A DNA stretch of 64,000 nucleotides from Amycolatopsis acidicola (GTDB lineage Bacteria; Actinomycetota; Actinomycetes; Mycobacteriales; Pseudonocardiaceae), in assembly GCF_007713735.2 (NCBI RefSeq), contig NZ_VMNW02000001.1, positions 62,001-126,000 of the forward strand. The letters run 5' to 3'. Positions 8,786-20,372 of the stretch are shown here, piece after piece. Positions within the stretch are counted from its first letter, which is position 1; each line of letters opens with the position of its first letter. Below the pieces are notes generated by a model, which saw nothing but the letters and a program-made list of their open reading frames with translations, had not been told where the DNA came from and searched no databases. A program made the translations under genes and the position numbers.

Positions 8786-9919
8786 ATGAAGATCCGCGTC
8801 GAGCGTGACGGGCTGGCCGACGCCGTTGCCTGGGTGGCACGGAGCCTGCCGTCCCGGCCGCCGGTCCCGGTGCTGGGCGGTGTGCTTCTCGACGCCGGTT
8901 CGGACGGGACGACCGACGCACTGACCGTCTCCGGCTTCGACTACGAGGTGTCGGCCACGGTCGGTGTGCCCGCGACGATCGCCGACGGGGGGCGGCTGCT
9001 CGTGTCCGGCCGGTTGCTCGCGGACATCACCAAGTCCCTGCCCGCCCAGCCGGTCGAGATCTTCGTCGACGGCTCCCGAGCTTCCATCACTTGTGGCAAC
9101 GCGCGGTTCAGCCTGCCGACGATGCCGGTCGAGGACTACCCCGCGCTGCCGGCCCAGCCCGCGCTCGCCGGCGAGGTCGCCGGTGACGCCTTCGGCCAGG
9201 CCGTCACCCAGGTCGCCGTCGCGGCGGGCAAGGACGACACGCTCCCGATGCTCACCGGGATGCGGCTGGAGATCTCCGGCAGCTCGCTGACCCTCGTCGC
9301 GACCGACCGGTTCCGGCTGGCGATGCGCGAGTTCGCGTGGCAGCCGGCCGAAGGGCTGGCGGACGCCGCCGTCCTCGTCCCCGCCCGCACGCTCGCCGAC
9401 GCCGCGAAGTCGCTCGGCGCCAGCGGTGCCACCGTTTCCGTCGGTCTCGCGAGCGGCGAGGGTCTGCTCGGTCTGTCCGGCTCCGGCCGCTACACGACGA
9501 CCCGGCTGCTCGACGCGGAGTTTCCGCCGTACCGCCAGCTGTTGCCCGCGCAGCACACCTCCCGAGCGGTCATCGAGGTCGCGCCGCTGTCCGAGGCGAT
9601 CAAGCGTGTGTCGCTGGTCGCCGAGCGTGGTACCCAGGTGCGGCTGGAGTTCGCGGACGGTTCGCTGCGGCTTTCCGCCGGTGGTGACGACGAAGGCAGC
9701 GCGGAAGAAGAACTGCCCGTGGACTACGAGGGTGAAGCGGTGACGATCGCGTTCAACCCCGGCTATCTCGTCGACGGCCTCGGGGCACTGCACGCCGATC
9801 GCGCGGAGCTGACTTTCACCACCCCCAACCGGCCGGCTTTGATCAAGCCGGCGGACGAGCAGGGCCAGGTCATTCCTGGTTACCTCTACCTGTTGATGCC
9901 GGTCCGCCTACCCGGCTGA
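8786..9919 (+). CDS. dnaN: DNA polymerase III beta subunit (sliding clamp)
   Basis: 377 aa from ATG 8786 ([21 protein letters not shown]), with AAGGATG upstream; the frame is open to 8624 but that part lies in oriC. The beta clamp encircles DNA and tethers polymerase III and other partners. The three-fold clamp repeat is recognisable, and the C-terminus ends [10 protein letters not shown], the M-P-V/M-R family ending that forms the partner-binding pocket. It lies immediately right of oriC, the standard position. Confidence 0.97.
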   Translation: MKIRVERDGLADAVAWVARSLPSRPPVPVLGGVLLDAGSDGTTDALTVSGFDYEVSATVGVPATIADGGRLLVSGRLLADITKSLPAQPVEIFVDGSRASITCGNARFSLPTMPVEDYPALPAQPALAGEVAGDAFGQAVTQVAVAAGKDDTLPMLTGMRLEISGSSLTLVATDRFRLAMREFAWQPAEGLADAAVLVPARTLADAAKSLGASGATVSVGLASGEGLLGLSGSGRYTTTRLLDAEFPPYRQLLPAQHTSRAVIEVAPLSEAIKRVSLVAERGTQVRLEFADGSLRLSAGGDDEGSAEEELPVDYEGEAVTIAFNPGYLVDGLGALHADRAELTFTTPNRPALIKPADEQGQVIPGYLYLLMPVRLPG

Positions 9920-9954
9920 CCGGCGCCCGCGAACGAAGCAGAGGGGAATTTCCA

Positions 9955-10845
9955 ATGGTTCAGCTGGGACTCGTCGGCCTGGGCAAGATGGGTTTCAACA
10001 TGCGGGAGCGGCTGCGCGCGGCCGGGCACGAGGTGGTCGGCTACGACCGCAACGAGGCCGTCAGCGACTCCTCCTCGCTGGCCGACATGGTGTCCAAGCT
10101 CGACGGGCCGCGGATCGTCTGGATCATGGTTCCGGCCGGTGGCCCCACCAGGGACACCGTGGCCGAACTGGGTGAGCTGCTGAGCGAGGGCGATCTCGTG
10201 ATCGACGGCGGCAACTCGAAGTTCACCGACGACAAGCACAACGCCGGGGTGCTCGCCGAGAAGAAGATCGGCTACCTCGACTGTGGCGTCTCCGGTGGCG
10301 TGTGGGGCAAGGACAACGGGTACGGCCTGATGGTCGGCGGCGCGGCCGCGGACGTCGAGCGCGCGATGCCGATCTTCGACACGCTGCGCCCGGAAGGTCC
10401 GCGCGAGGAAGGCTTTTCGCACGCGGGCTCCGTCGGCGCCGGACACTACGCGAAGATGATCCACAACGGCATCGAGTACGGGATCATGCAGGCGTACGCC
10501 GAAGGGTTCGAGCTACTCGAAGCCGCGAAGGTCGTCGAAGACGTGCCCGCGGTGATCAAGGGCTGGCAGCGCGGCACCGTCGTCCGCTCCTGGCTGCTCG
10601 ACCTCCTCGTCCGCGCGCTGGACGAAGACCCGGACCTCGACGACCTCGAGGGTTACGTCGAGGATTCCGGCGAAGGCCGCTGGACACTGGAAGAAGCGAT
10701 CAACAACGCCGTTCCCGCGCCGGTCATCTCGGCCGCGCTGTTCGCCCGATTCTCTTCGCGCCAAAAGGATTCCGCCGCCATGCGCGCGGTCGCCGCGCTG
10801 CGCAACCAGTTCGGCGGGCACGCGGTCAAGAAAATAGGTCAGTAG
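9955..10845 (+). CDS. gnd: 6-phosphogluconate dehydrogenase, short NAD-type (GndA/YqeC family)
   Basis: 296 aa. It oxidatively decarboxylates 6-phosphogluconate to ribulose 5-phosphate. The Rossmann start [18 protein letters not shown] and the substrate loop [10 protein letters not shown] (about residues 83-92) are clear; later [14 protein letters not shown] carries the catalytic Lys. At about 300 residues it is the short class, which lacks the long C-terminal tail of the 470-residue E. coli enzyme. A gnd gene between dnaN and recF is a conserved actinobacterial quirk. Confidence 0.93.
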   Translation: MVQLGLVGLGKMGFNMRERLRAAGHEVVGYDRNEAVSDSSSLADMVSKLDGPRIVWIMVPAGGPTRDTVAELGELLSEGDLVIDGGNSKFTDDKHNAGVLAEKKIGYLDCGVSGGVWGKDNGYGLMVGGAAADVERAMPIFDTLRPEGPREEGFSHAGSVGAGHYAKMIHNGIEYGIMQAYAEGFELLEAAKVVEDVPAVIKGWQRGTVVRSWLLDLLVRALDEDPDLDDLEGYVEDSGEGRWTLEEAINNAVPAPVISAALFARFSSRQKDSAAMRAVAALRNQFGGHAVKKIGQ

Positions 10846-10850
10846 CAGCC

Positions 10851-12005
10851 TTGTACCTCCGTCATCTCCAGGTCACCGACTTCCGCTCATGGGAGCACGT
10901 CGACCTGCCGTTGACACCGGGGCCGACCGTGCTGGTCGGGCCCAACGGGCGGGGGAAGACCAATCTGCTCGAGGCCATCGGGTACGTCGCCACGCTCGGC
11001 TCGCACCGGGTCGCGACCGACGCGCCGCTGGTCCGGCACGGTTGCGAACGCGCGCTGGTGCGCGCGGCCGTGGTCAACGAGGACCGCGAACTGACCGTGG
11101 AACTGGAGATCACGCCCGGTAAGGCGAACCGGGCGCGGATCAACCGGGGGCAGGTCGGCAAACCGCGCGACGTGCTCGGCATCCTGCGCACGGTGCTGTT
11201 CTCCCCGGAGGACCTGGCGCTCGTGCGCGGTGATCCCAGCGAGCGGCGCCATTTCCTCGACGATCTTTTGGTACTGCGCGCGCCGCGCTGGGCCGGGGTC
11301 CGGTCCGACTACGACCGCGTCCTGCGCCAGCGGAACGCGTTGTTGAAGACAGCCGGTAAGAGAAAGGGAACGCGCGAAGATCCGTACGCGCTGTCGACGC
11401 TCGAAGTGTGGGACAACCACCTCGCGACCGCCGGCGGCCAGTTGCTCGCGGCCCGGCTCGACCTGGTCGCGGACCTCGCACCGCACGCCGCTGCCGCATA
11501 CATGGGGGTGGCGCCGGATTCGAGGCCGGCCAAGATCTCCTACCGATCGAGCCTCGGGGCCGCGCTGCCTGCCGGATACGGAATTCCCGGCGGGGAACGG
11601 GCCGATCCGGACAAACTGGCGGGTATCCTCGTGCAGTCCTTGTCCGAGGTTCGGCAGGCCGAGCTCGACCGCGGGGTCAGTCTGGTCGGTCCGCATCGGG
11701 ACGAGCTGGAGCTCGTCCTCGGCGAAGCGCCGGCGAAGGGATACGCCAGTCACGGGGAGTCCTGGTCCTTCGCGCTCGCGCTGCGCCTCGGTTCGTACGA
11801 GCTGCTGCGGGCCGAAAACGGTGAGCCGGTGCTGCTGCTCGACGATGTGTTCGCGGAGCTGGACCGGCGCAGGCGGGCGCGGCTCGCCGAGGTGGCGGCC
11901 GGTGCCGAACAGGTGCTGGTGACCGCCGCGGTGGACGAGGACGTGCCCGAAGAGCTATCGGGCACGCGGTTCGCGGTCTCGGACGGGGAGGTCAGGCGTG
12001 GCTGA
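10851..12005 (+). CDS. recF: DNA replication and repair protein RecF
   Basis: 384 aa from TTG 10851 ([18 protein letters not shown]), 5 bases after the gnd stop; the frame runs open upstream through gnd but only this start fits the family. The SMC-like ATPase has Walker [11 protein letters not shown] at about residues 32-41 and a C-terminal signature/Walker B ending [12 protein letters not shown]. RecF loads RecA at gaps via RecO and RecR. It overlaps the next gene by 8 bases. Confidence 0.95.
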   Translation: MYLRHLQVTDFRSWEHVDLPLTPGPTVLVGPNGRGKTNLLEAIGYVATLGSHRVATDAPLVRHGCERALVRAAVVNEDRELTVELEITPGKANRARINRGQVGKPRDVLGILRTVLFSPEDLALVRGDPSERRHFLDDLLVLRAPRWAGVRSDYDRVLRQRNALLKTAGKRKGTREDPYALSTLEVWDNHLATAGGQLLAARLDLVADLAPHAAAAYMGVAPDSRPAKISYRSSLGAALPAGYGIPGGERADPDKLAGILVQSLSEVRQAELDRGVSLVGPHRDELELVLGEAPAKGYASHGESWSFALALRLGSYELLRAENGEPVLLLDDVFAELDRRRRARLAEVAAGAEQVLVTAAVDEDVPEELSGTRFAVSDGEVRRG

Positions 12006-12747
12006 AGAAGATTCAACAAGATCAAATCAGGCACACCGAGTGACCGGCGCCACACATTTTATGCACCGATCTGGGGACAACTCTGTGGATAGTGTGGATA
12101 ACACGGTGAGCGAGTTATCGCCGCCTGTGATCAAGAGGCCAAATGAGTCGTCCTCGGCCACTGGTACGGGGGTTAACCCCGACGAGGGGACTCTATCGAA
12201 CACGCAGAGTGATCCCGCGCCTGGGCCGAACGAGCAGGGGTCCGGACGCGACCTCGCCAGGGCGGCATTGGCGGCAGCCAGGGCGAAGGCCGAAGCCCGC
12301 GGCGTGGAGCCTGGCGTGCGCAAACGCGCCAAGCCCAGCGATTTCAGCCAGAACCCCCGTCGCCGCCGCTGGTCCTCGCCCGGCGCCGACGCCCGTGATC
12401 CCCAGCCGCTCGGCAGGCTGATCTCCCGCCTCTCCGCCGAGCGGGGCTGGGCGGCCAAGCTCGCCGACGGCCAGGTCTTCGGGCAGTGGGCGCAGCTGGT
12501 CGGCGAAGAGGTCGCCGAGCACGCCCAGCCGGTTTCGCTCAAGGACGGCGAGCTCACCGTCCGTGCCAGCTCGACGGCCTGGGCCACGCAGCTTCGCCTG
12601 CTGCAGGGCCAGTTGCTGACCAAGATCGCCGCCGCCGTGGGGCACGGCGTCGTCAAGCGGATGCGGATTCACGGGCCCACCGCGCCCAGCTGGCGCAAGG
12701 GTTTGCGGCACGTTCCCGGCCGCGGTCCTCGGGACACTTACGGCTGA
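11998..12747 (+). CDS. dciA: DciA family (DUF721) helicase-operator protein
   Basis: 249 aa. DciA loads or activates the replicative helicase DnaB in bacteria without DnaC/DnaI. The conserved C-terminal half (about 135-249) contains [32 protein letters not shown] and [10 protein letters not shown] and ends GRGPRDTYG. The GTG at 11998 has GGGGAGG 7 bases upstream and overlaps recF, so this start is well supported. The result is an N-terminus about 60 residues longer than mycobacterial homologues of about 187 aa. That Ser/Thr/Asp-rich extension is encoded by DNA containing tandem DnaA boxes (12084-12101). Confidence 0.93.
   Translation: MAEEDSTRSNQAHRVTGATHFMHRSGDNSVDSVDNTVSELSPPVIKRPNESSSATGTGVNPDEGTLSNTQSDPAPGPNEQGSGRDLARAALAAARAKAEARGVEPGVRKRAKPSDFSQNPRRRRWSSPGADARDPQPLGRLISRLSAERGWAAKLADGQVFGQWAQLVGEEVAEHAQPVSLKDGELTVRASSTAWATQLRLLQGQLLTKIAAAVGHGVVKRMRIHGPTAPSWRKGLRHVPGRGPRDTYG
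12075..12101 (+). promoter_or_regulatory. tandem DnaA boxes inside the dciA 5' coding region
   Basis: TGTGGATAG at 12084-12092 is followed directly by TGTGGATAA at 12093-12101. The second is a perfect inverse TTATCCACA box. The preceding 16 bases, 12075-12090 (GGACAACTCTGTGGAT), are identical to 6157-6172 upstream of dnaA. Confidence 0.65.
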
Positions 12748-12758
12748 CACTTGAATGC

Positions 12759-12795
12759 GCCGAGATGCCCCGGCATGACGCAGAGCCATCTCGGC
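12759..12795 (+). terminator. possible dciA terminator hairpin
   Basis: Inverted repeat GCCGAGATG (12759-12767) / CATCTCGGC (12787-12795), 11 bases after the dciA stop, with a 19-base loop and no T tract. A weak terminator or regulatory hairpin. Confidence 0.35.
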
Positions 12796-12912
12796 ACCCA
12801 TCTGGGTTCGAGTTCGTGCGTCTGTGACGAAATCAGGGGTGTCCTTGCCGCATGTATGCGGAGGTGGCCAAGTAGAATATACGGGGAGCGGGGAACCCTT
12901 GGGCGAGACTGA

Positions 12913-14895
<1,983 letters not shown>

Positions 14896-14950
14896 ACCAG
14901 CCTCTCTGTCCAAAGTGCACTGACTCTGTTTTTCCTTCGAGAAGGACCCC

Positions 14951-17470
14951 ATGACGGAAACCTTGCCGCCGGATCACGACCGCACCGAACCGGTCGACAT
15001 CCAGCAGGAGATGCAGCGCTCGTACATCGACTACGCGATGAGCGTGATCGTGTCGCGGGCGTTGCCGGACGTTCGCGACGGGCTCAAGCCGGTGCACCGC
15101 CGCGTGCTCTACTCCATGTACGACTCGGGTTTCCGGCCGGACCGCGGGTACAACAAGTGCTCGCGCGTCGTCGGCGACGTGATGGGCAACTACCACCCGC
15201 ACGGTGACTCGGCGATCTACGACGCGCTCGTCCGCCTCGCCCAGCCGTGGTCGCTGCGCTACCCGTTGATCGACGGGCAGGGGAACTTCGGCTCGCCGGG
15301 CAACGACCCCGCTGCCGCCATGCGGTACACCGAGTCGCGGCTCGACCCGCTGGCGATGGAGATGCTCCGGGAGATCGACGAGGAGACCGTCGACTTCTCG
15401 GACAACTACGACGGCCGCACCCAGGAGCCGGACGTCCTCCCGTCGCGCATCCCGAACCTGCTGGTCAACGGCACATCCGGGATCGCGGTCGGGATGGCGA
15501 CCAACATCCCGCCGCACAACCTGCGCGAGGTGGCCGACGGCGTCATCTGGGCGCTGGACAACCCCGAGGCGAGCGAGGACGAGCTGCTCGCCGCGTTGCT
15601 GCAGCGGATCAAGGGGCCGGACTTCCCGACCAAGGGCCAGATCCTGGGCACCTCCGGGCTCGAGGAGGCGTACCGCACGGGCCGCGGTTCGGTGAAGATG
15701 CGCGCGGTCGTCGAGGTCGACGAAGACGTCAAGGGCCGCACGATCCTCGTCGTCACCGAGCTTCCGTACCAGGTCAACCCGGACAACCTGGTGGAGAACA
15801 TCGCGTCGCTGGTCCGGGACGGCAAGCTGACCGGCATCTCCGACATCGCGGACGAGTCGAACAGCCGCCGCGGTATGCGCATCGTGGTCACGCTGAAGCG
15901 GGACGCGGTCGCGAAGGTCGTGCTGAACAACCTCTACAAGCACACCCAGCTGCAGTACAACTTCGGCGTCAACATGCTCGCCCTCGTCGACGGCGTGCCG
16001 CGGACGCTGCGGCTGGACCAGGTCGTCCGGCACTACGTCAAGCACCAGCTCGAGGTCATCGTCCGGCGCACCCGGTACCGGCTGCGCAAGGCCGAGGAAC
16101 GGGCCCACATCCTGCGCGGGTACGTCAAGGCGCTGGACATGCTGGACGAGGTCATCGCCCTCATCCGCCGGTCGCAGACCGTCGACATCGCCCGCACCGG
16201 CCTGATCGAGCTGCTGGAAGTCGACGAGATCCAGGCGAACGCGATCCTGGAAATGCAGCTGCGGCGGCTCGCCGCGATGGAGCGGCAGAAGATCATCGAC
16301 GAGTTGGCCGAGATCGAGGCCAAGATCGCCGACTTCAAGGACGTCCTGGAAAGGCCGGAGCGGCAGCGGCAGATCGTCAAGGACGAGCTGACCGAGATCG
16401 TCGAGAAGTATGGTGACGACCGGCGCACCGAGATCATCCCGTTCGACGGCGACGTTTCGGTCGAAGACCTGATCGCGGTCGAGGACGTGGTCGTCACCAT
16501 CACGCGCACCGGCTACGCGAAGCGGACTAAGACGGATCTGTACCGCTCGCAGAAGCGCGGCGGCAAGGGCGTGCAGGGCGCGCAGCTCAAACAGGACGAC
16601 ATCGTCCAGCACTTCTTCGTGTGCTCGACGCACGACTGGATCCTGTTCTTCACCAACAAGGGCCGGGTCTACCGCACGAAGGCGTACGAACTGCCGGAGG
16701 CGAACCGCAGCGCACGCGGCCAGCACGTCGCGAACCTGCTGGCCTTCCAGCCGGACGAGACGATCGCCCAGGTCATCGAGATCCCGAACTACGAGGTGGC
16801 GCCGTACCTGGTGCTCGCCACGCAGAAGGGTCTGGTCAAGAAGACCAAACTGAGCGATTTCGACTCGAACCGCTCGGGCGGGCTGATCGGCGTCAACCTG
16901 CGCGAAGGCGACGAACTGGTCGGCGCCGTGCTCGCCGGCCCGGAGGACGACCTGCTGCTGGTTTCGGCCGAAGGGCAGTCGATCCGCTTCCACGCCACCG
17001 ACGAGGCACTGCGCCCGATGGGCCGTGCCACCTCGGGCGTGCTGGGGATGCGGTTCAACGACGGGGACGAGCTGCTCGCGCTGAACGTGGTGAAGCCGGA
17101 GAAGTTCCTGCTGGTCGCGACCGACGGCGGGTACGCGAAGCGCACACCCATCGAGGACTACCCGGTGCAGGGCCGCGGAGGCAAGGGTGTGCTGACCATT
17201 CAGCACGACCGGAAACGTGGCAGGCTGGTGGGGGCGCTCATCGTCGATGTGGATGACGAGCTCTACGCCATCACCTCCAGCGGCGGGGTCATCCGGACCG
17301 CCGCCGAGCAGGTGCGCAAGGCGGGCCGGCAGACGAAGGGCGTGCGGCTGATCAACCTCGGGGAGGGCACCACCCTGCTCGCGGTGGCACGCAACGCGGA
17401 CGAGCCTTCGGACGTCGGTAATGGTGAAGGCAACGAAGGAGACGAGGCCGGCGCGGACAACGCCGGGTAA
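14951..17470 (+). CDS. gyrA: DNA gyrase subunit A
   Basis: 839 aa. GyrA cuts and rejoins DNA. The catalytic Tyr is in [10 protein letters not shown] at about residue 126. The quinolone-determining region reads [19 protein letters not shown] at about 83-101; the key Ser is present, unlike the Ala of mycobacteria. The GyrA box QKRGGKG lies at about 533-539, followed by the beta-pinwheel repeats. The tail is acidic (Asp/Glu/Gly-rich). It starts 55 bases after gyrB, so the two probably share a transcript. Confidence 0.98.
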   Translation: MTETLPPDHDRTEPVDIQQEMQRSYIDYAMSVIVSRALPDVRDGLKPVHRRVLYSMYDSGFRPDRGYNKCSRVVGDVMGNYHPHGDSAIYDALVRLAQPWSLRYPLIDGQGNFGSPGNDPAAAMRYTESRLDPLAMEMLREIDEETVDFSDNYDGRTQEPDVLPSRIPNLLVNGTSGIAVGMATNIPPHNLREVADGVIWALDNPEASEDELLAALLQRIKGPDFPTKGQILGTSGLEEAYRTGRGSVKMRAVVEVDEDVKGRTILVVTELPYQVNPDNLVENIASLVRDGKLTGISDIADESNSRRGMRIVVTLKRDAVAKVVLNNLYKHTQLQYNFGVNMLALVDGVPRTLRLDQVVRHYVKHQLEVIVRRTRYRLRKAEERAHILRGYVKALDMLDEVIALIRRSQTVDIARTGLIELLEVDEIQANAILEMQLRRLAAMERQKIIDELAEIEAKIADFKDVLERPERQRQIVKDELTEIVEKYGDDRRTEIIPFDGDVSVEDLIAVEDVVVTITRTGYAKRTKTDLYRSQKRGGKGVQGAQLKQDDIVQHFFVCSTHDWILFFTNKGRVYRTKAYELPEANRSARGQHVANLLAFQPDETIAQVIEIPNYEVAPYLVLATQKGLVKKTKLSDFDSNRSGGLIGVNLREGDELVGAVLAGPEDDLLLVSAEGQSIRFHATDEALRPMGRATSGVLGMRFNDGDELLALNVVKPEKFLLVATDGGYAKRTPIEDYPVQGRGGKGVLTIQHDRKRGRLVGALIVDVDDELYAITSSGGVIRTAAEQVRKAGRQTKGVRLINLGEGTTLLAVARNADEPSDVGNGEGNEGDEAGADNAG

Positions 17471-17480
17471 GGACTAGTTG

Positions 17481-18191
17481 GTGACTTCCCCCGAAAACTC
17501 GGAGCAGCCGACAGCCACCGGTGAAGCGGCGACTCCGCCTTGGCAGCGATTGAGCAAGGACGCCTCCGGCAACGGCAAGTCGGAGACCACATCTGAGCAG
17601 TGGTTTCCAGGCGGCCAGGCCGGGGAAAGTGTGTTGTACTCGAACGGCGGCGGTGATGAGCAGCCGGTGGTGACCGGCACCGCGGCACAGGGGCTGTTCG
17701 GCAATCCCGGCCCGTCGCAGGATGACGCGCTGGCCGGGCTGAGGGGGCAGGAGACAGTGAGCGTGGCCGGTCCCGGCGTGAAGCAGCGCTCCGCACCGAG
17801 CGCGCTGCGCCGCCCTGGTCGCGGCCCGCGCCGGGCGAGCCTGCAGGTCAAGCGCTTCGACCCGTGGTCGGTGCTGAAACTGTCGCTCGTACTCGGCGTC
17901 GCCATGTTCTTCGTCTGGCTCGTCGCGGTCGGCGTCCTGTATACCGTGCTCGACGGCATGGGCGTGTGGGACAAGCTGAACGGCACCTACTCGTCCCTGG
18001 TCTCCGGCGACGGCGGCGACGCCCCCGCCGACCCCCTCATCAGCGCGGGCCGCGTGTTCGGCATCGCCGCCATCCTCGGCGCGATCAACATCGTGCTGAT
18101 CTCGGCGCTGGCCACCGTGAGCGCCTTCATCTACAACGTCTCGGCCGATCTCGCCGGCGGGCTGGAGGTCACCCTGTCTGAAAGGGAGTAG
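17481..18191 (+). CDS. DUF3566 membrane protein
   Basis: 236 aa from GTG 17481; a TTG one codon earlier (17478) is possible, but AAGGA lies 7 bases before the GTG. The first 120 residues are disordered, Ser/Pro/Gly-rich. Membrane segments follow at about 131-158 and 192-222. A gene of this family follows gyrA in mycobacteria and many relatives (Rv0007 position). Its function is not established; the location suggests an envelope or division role (inference). Confidence 0.85.
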   Translation: MTSPENSEQPTATGEAATPPWQRLSKDASGNGKSETTSEQWFPGGQAGESVLYSNGGGDEQPVVTGTAAQGLFGNPGPSQDDALAGLRGQETVSVAGPGVKQRSAPSALRRPGRGPRRASLQVKRFDPWSVLKLSLVLGVAMFFVWLVAVGVLYTVLDGMGVWDKLNGTYSSLVSGDGGDAPADPLISAGRVFGIAAILGAINIVLISALATVSAFIYNVSADLAGGLEVTLSERE

Positions 18192-18226
18192 GAGGCATCC
18201 TGTAGTCTTTCTCCGTTCCCACAGAC

Positions 18227-18300
18227 GGGCCCATAGCTCAGGCGGTTAGAGCGCTTCGCTGATAACGAAGAGGTCGGAGGTTCAAGTCCTCCTGGGCCCA
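18227..18300 (+). tRNA. tRNA-Ile (GAT)
   Basis: 74 bases with acceptor stem GGGCCCA/TGGGCCC, D-loop TAGCTCAGGCGGTTAGAGC, anticodon stem CTTCG/CGAAG around CTGATAA (anticodon GAT), T-arm GGAGGTTCAAGTCCTCC and discriminator A. CCA follows directly at 18301-18303. Position after gyrA matches mycobacterial ileT. Confidence 0.98.
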
Positions 18301-18306
18301 CCACCA

Positions 18307-18339
18307 CCCCGGTTCGCCAATCGGCGAACCGGGGTTTTT
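18307..18339 (+). terminator. intrinsic terminator after tRNA-Ile
   Basis: 12-bp perfect stem CCCCGGTTCGCC / GGCGAACCGGGG (18307-18318 and 18323-18334) with loop AATC and a TTTTT tail. A classic Rho-independent terminator. Confidence 0.95.
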
Positions 18340-18343
18340 GTGT

Positions 18344-18916
18344 TCAGTGAACGACTTCGAGCACCTGCTTCTGCAGGCCGTTGCTGTAAGGCTCGGACTC
18401 GACGAGCTTTAGTTTCTGCGCGTCCTTGTCCGTGGTGCTGAACAGTCGTTTGCCCGCGCCGAGCAGCAGCGGGAAGACGAGCAGGTGGTAGCGGTCGATC
18501 AGGCCCGCGTCGGACAGGCCGTGGTTCAGGGTCGCGCTGCCGTGCACGATGATCGGGCCGCCGTCGGTCTCCTTGAGTGCCGCCACCTCGTCCAGCGAAC
18601 GCAGGATCGTGGTCTCACCCCAGCCGGACACCAGCCCGTCCTCGGTGAGCGTGGTGGAGACAACGTACTTCGGCATCGTCTTGTATCGCGCGAACTCCGC
18701 CATTCCTGGCCACACCGGCGCGAACGCCTCGTAGCTGACCCGGCCCAGCACCATTGCGGTGGACTCTTCCTGTTCTCTCCCTTTGATTTCGAAGGCTTCG
18801 GGGACGAACTCGACCTCCTTGAAGGTCCATCCGGCGTTCCGGTAACCGGACTCTCCGCCCGGCGCCTCGGCGACGCCGTCGAGCGAGATGAAGGCCGTGC
18901 TGATGAGCGTGCGCAT
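18344..18916 (-). CDS. dihydrofolate reductase family protein (RibD C-terminal-like)
   Basis: 190 aa. The start RTLISTAFISLDGVAEAPG and the segments MVLGRVSYEAFAPVWPGMAEF and GPIIVHGSATLNHGL are typical of the YyaP/YyaK-like reductases that share the DHFR/RibD fold and bind NADPH. Their substrates are mostly unknown; this is not a housekeeping FolA. It faces the tRNA-Ile terminator tail to tail and is a single-gene unit. Confidence 0.85.
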   Translation of the reverse strand: MRTLISTAFISLDGVAEAPGGESGYRNAGWTFKEVEFVPEAFEIKGREQEESTAMVLGRVSYEAFAPVWPGMAEFARYKTMPKYVVSTTLTEDGLVSGWGETTILRSLDEVAALKETDGGPIIVHGSATLNHGLSDAGLIDRYHLLVFPLLLGAGKRLFSTTDKDAQKLKLVESEPYSNGLQKQVLEVVH

Positions 18917-19095
18917 GGGAATCTCCTCGTTTCCAGTATCAGGTCCTACGAAAGGTCAGACTCGCGTAGACAAGAAAAGTTGTCGGTGATGTGGTGAAGA
19001 GTTTGACGCGCGTGACGTGTGTAACGAGCAGACCGGACTTGCGCCCTCCGCTGTTTAGGGTCGTGGACAACAACCGTCAGCGAGGGGAGTGGGAC

Positions 19096-19950
19096 ATGTT
19101 CGGCCGTCTGGGTCGCCGGGCCGGCCGGCAGGGAGAACCGGTCAGCTTCGAGTCCGGAGCGGGACTGGTCAGCGCCAGGGTCCGTGACGAACAGGGCCGC
19201 CCCATGCCGGGCGCGGAAATGTCGTTGCGGCACAAGCGATCGCAGCGAGTGAGCCGGACCGCGGCGGATGACTTCGGGCTGGTGGTCTGCACAGCGGCGG
19301 CCGGCAACTATGAGGTCTCCATCAACGTCGGCGGTTACCGCACGGTCACACAGAATGTCGATGTGGCGACGGGCGACCACACCGCGCTCGGCGAGGTGCA
19401 TCTCATCCCCGACACCGGGCTCCGGCTGCCCGAGGCCGGCGAATGGATGCTGGACCCGGACCACACGTCGATCCGGTTCGTGGCACGGCATATCGGGCTT
19501 TCCCGGGTGCACGGCAGGTTCACCGGGTTCCGCGGCCGGGTGCACGTCGGCGATCGGCCGGAGGACTCGTTCGTCGAGGTGCTCATCGAGGCCGCGAGCA
19601 TCGACACCGGCTCGCCGAAACGGGATGAGCACCTGAAGTCCGCGGATTTCCTTGATGTGGAACGGTTTCCGCGCCTCCAGTTCTACGCCGACCGCTTCCG
19701 GCCCGTGGCAGGCGACCAGTGGACGCTCGACGGCACGTTGAACCTGCGCGGCGCGAGCCGCGGGGTGCAGCTGAACGCGACCTACCTCGGTCTGCGGTCC
19801 TGGAACGGCGACCGGCTGGGCGCGGTGGCGACGACCGAACTGCACCGTGAGGATTTCACCATCAACTGGCAGCAGACCCTGGCCAAGGGCCTCGTGGTCG
19901 TCGGTTCGACCGTCGAGATCCGGCTCGACGTGCAAGCCGTGCGAGCCTGA
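19096..19950 (+). CDS. YceI family protein with an N-terminal carboxypeptidase-regulatory-like domain
   Basis: 284 aa from ATG 19096, which has GAGGGGAG upstream; the frame is open from 18991. Residues about 20-105 resemble a transthyretin-like beta-sandwich (RVRDEQGRPMPGAEMSL ... YEVSINVGGY). The YceI lipocalin-like barrel follows, from WMLDPDHTSIRFVARHIG to VVVGSTVEIRLDV. YceI proteins bind isoprenoid chains. No signal peptide is visible, so this one appears cytoplasmic. The two-domain fusion is common in actinobacteria; the ligand is unknown. Confidence 0.88.
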   Translation: MFGRLGRRAGRQGEPVSFESGAGLVSARVRDEQGRPMPGAEMSLRHKRSQRVSRTAADDFGLVVCTAAAGNYEVSINVGGYRTVTQNVDVATGDHTALGEVHLIPDTGLRLPEAGEWMLDPDHTSIRFVARHIGLSRVHGRFTGFRGRVHVGDRPEDSFVEVLIEAASIDTGSPKRDEHLKSADFLDVERFPRLQFYADRFRPVAGDQWTLDGTLNLRGASRGVQLNATYLGLRSWNGDRLGAVATTELHREDFTINWQQTLAKGLVVVGSTVEIRLDVQAVRA

Positions 19951-19963
19951 CGTCGCGGGCCTT

Positions 19964-19977
19964 GTTCCACGTGGAAC
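19964..19977 (+). other. parS site (GTTCCACGTGGAAC, perfect palindrome)
   Basis: A perfect 14-bp palindrome in the gap between the YceI gene and the DLW-39 gene, on the other side of oriC from the parAB cluster and about 17 kb from it. Confidence 0.88.
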
Positions 19978-20069
19978 GGCCAGGGCCGATGAGGGCCCTC
20001 GCCACCCCGGGGCCGCGTGGCGTGCAGTAGCATCGTGTGGTCAGTCAGATCGTCGAGAAGGGGCTTCAG

Positions 20070-20258
20070 GTGAAGAAGCTGTTGGCGCTCGCGGTTATCG
20101 CGGGTGGTGTGCTGTTCGTCATCAAGCGCAACAAGGACGCCAAGGCCGAAGCCGACCTGTGGCGCGAGGCCACCGCCCCGACGGACGGCCCGCTGGGCAC
20201 CGTCTCGGCGAACGGCAACGCCCCGGCGAAGGCCGCCGGCGCGGGCCACAACAACTGA
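20070..20258 (+). CDS. DLW-39 family small protein
   Basis: 62 aa from GTG 20070 (KKLLALAVIAGGVLFVIKR), with AAGGGG upstream. A single membrane helix at the N-terminus is followed by NKDAKAEADLWREATAP, the DLW core that names this actinobacterial micro-protein family, and then an Ala/Gly tail. The function is unknown. It lies just before tRNA-Ala in this and related genomes. Confidence 0.85.
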   Translation: MKKLLALAVIAGGVLFVIKRNKDAKAEADLWREATAPTDGPLGTVSANGNAPAKAAGAGHNN

Positions 20259-20284
20259 ACTTCCGCGGGCACACGCCCGCGTCC

Positions 20285-20357
20285 GGGGCTGTAGCTCAAT
20301 TGGTAGAGCGCTGCTTTTGCAAGGCAGAGGTCAGGGGTTCGATTCCCCTCAGCTCCA
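20285..20357 (+). tRNA. tRNA-Ala (TGC)
   Basis: 73 bases: acceptor GGGGCTG/CAGCTCC, D-arm TAGCTCAATTGGTAGAGC, anticodon loop TTTTGCA (anticodon TGC), T-arm AGGGGTTCGATTCCCCT, discriminator A. CCA is not encoded (CAC follows). The accessory operon's last stop codon lies only 16 bases beyond its 3' end. Confidence 0.98.
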
Positions 20358-20372
20358 CACGAGTTCGGCCGG

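Noticed and set aside
12873-12878. TAGAAT as a gyrB -10 element
   Set aside because: No acceptable -35 hexamer at 16-19 bases upstream; TTGCCG lies 22 bases away, so I did not call a promoter.
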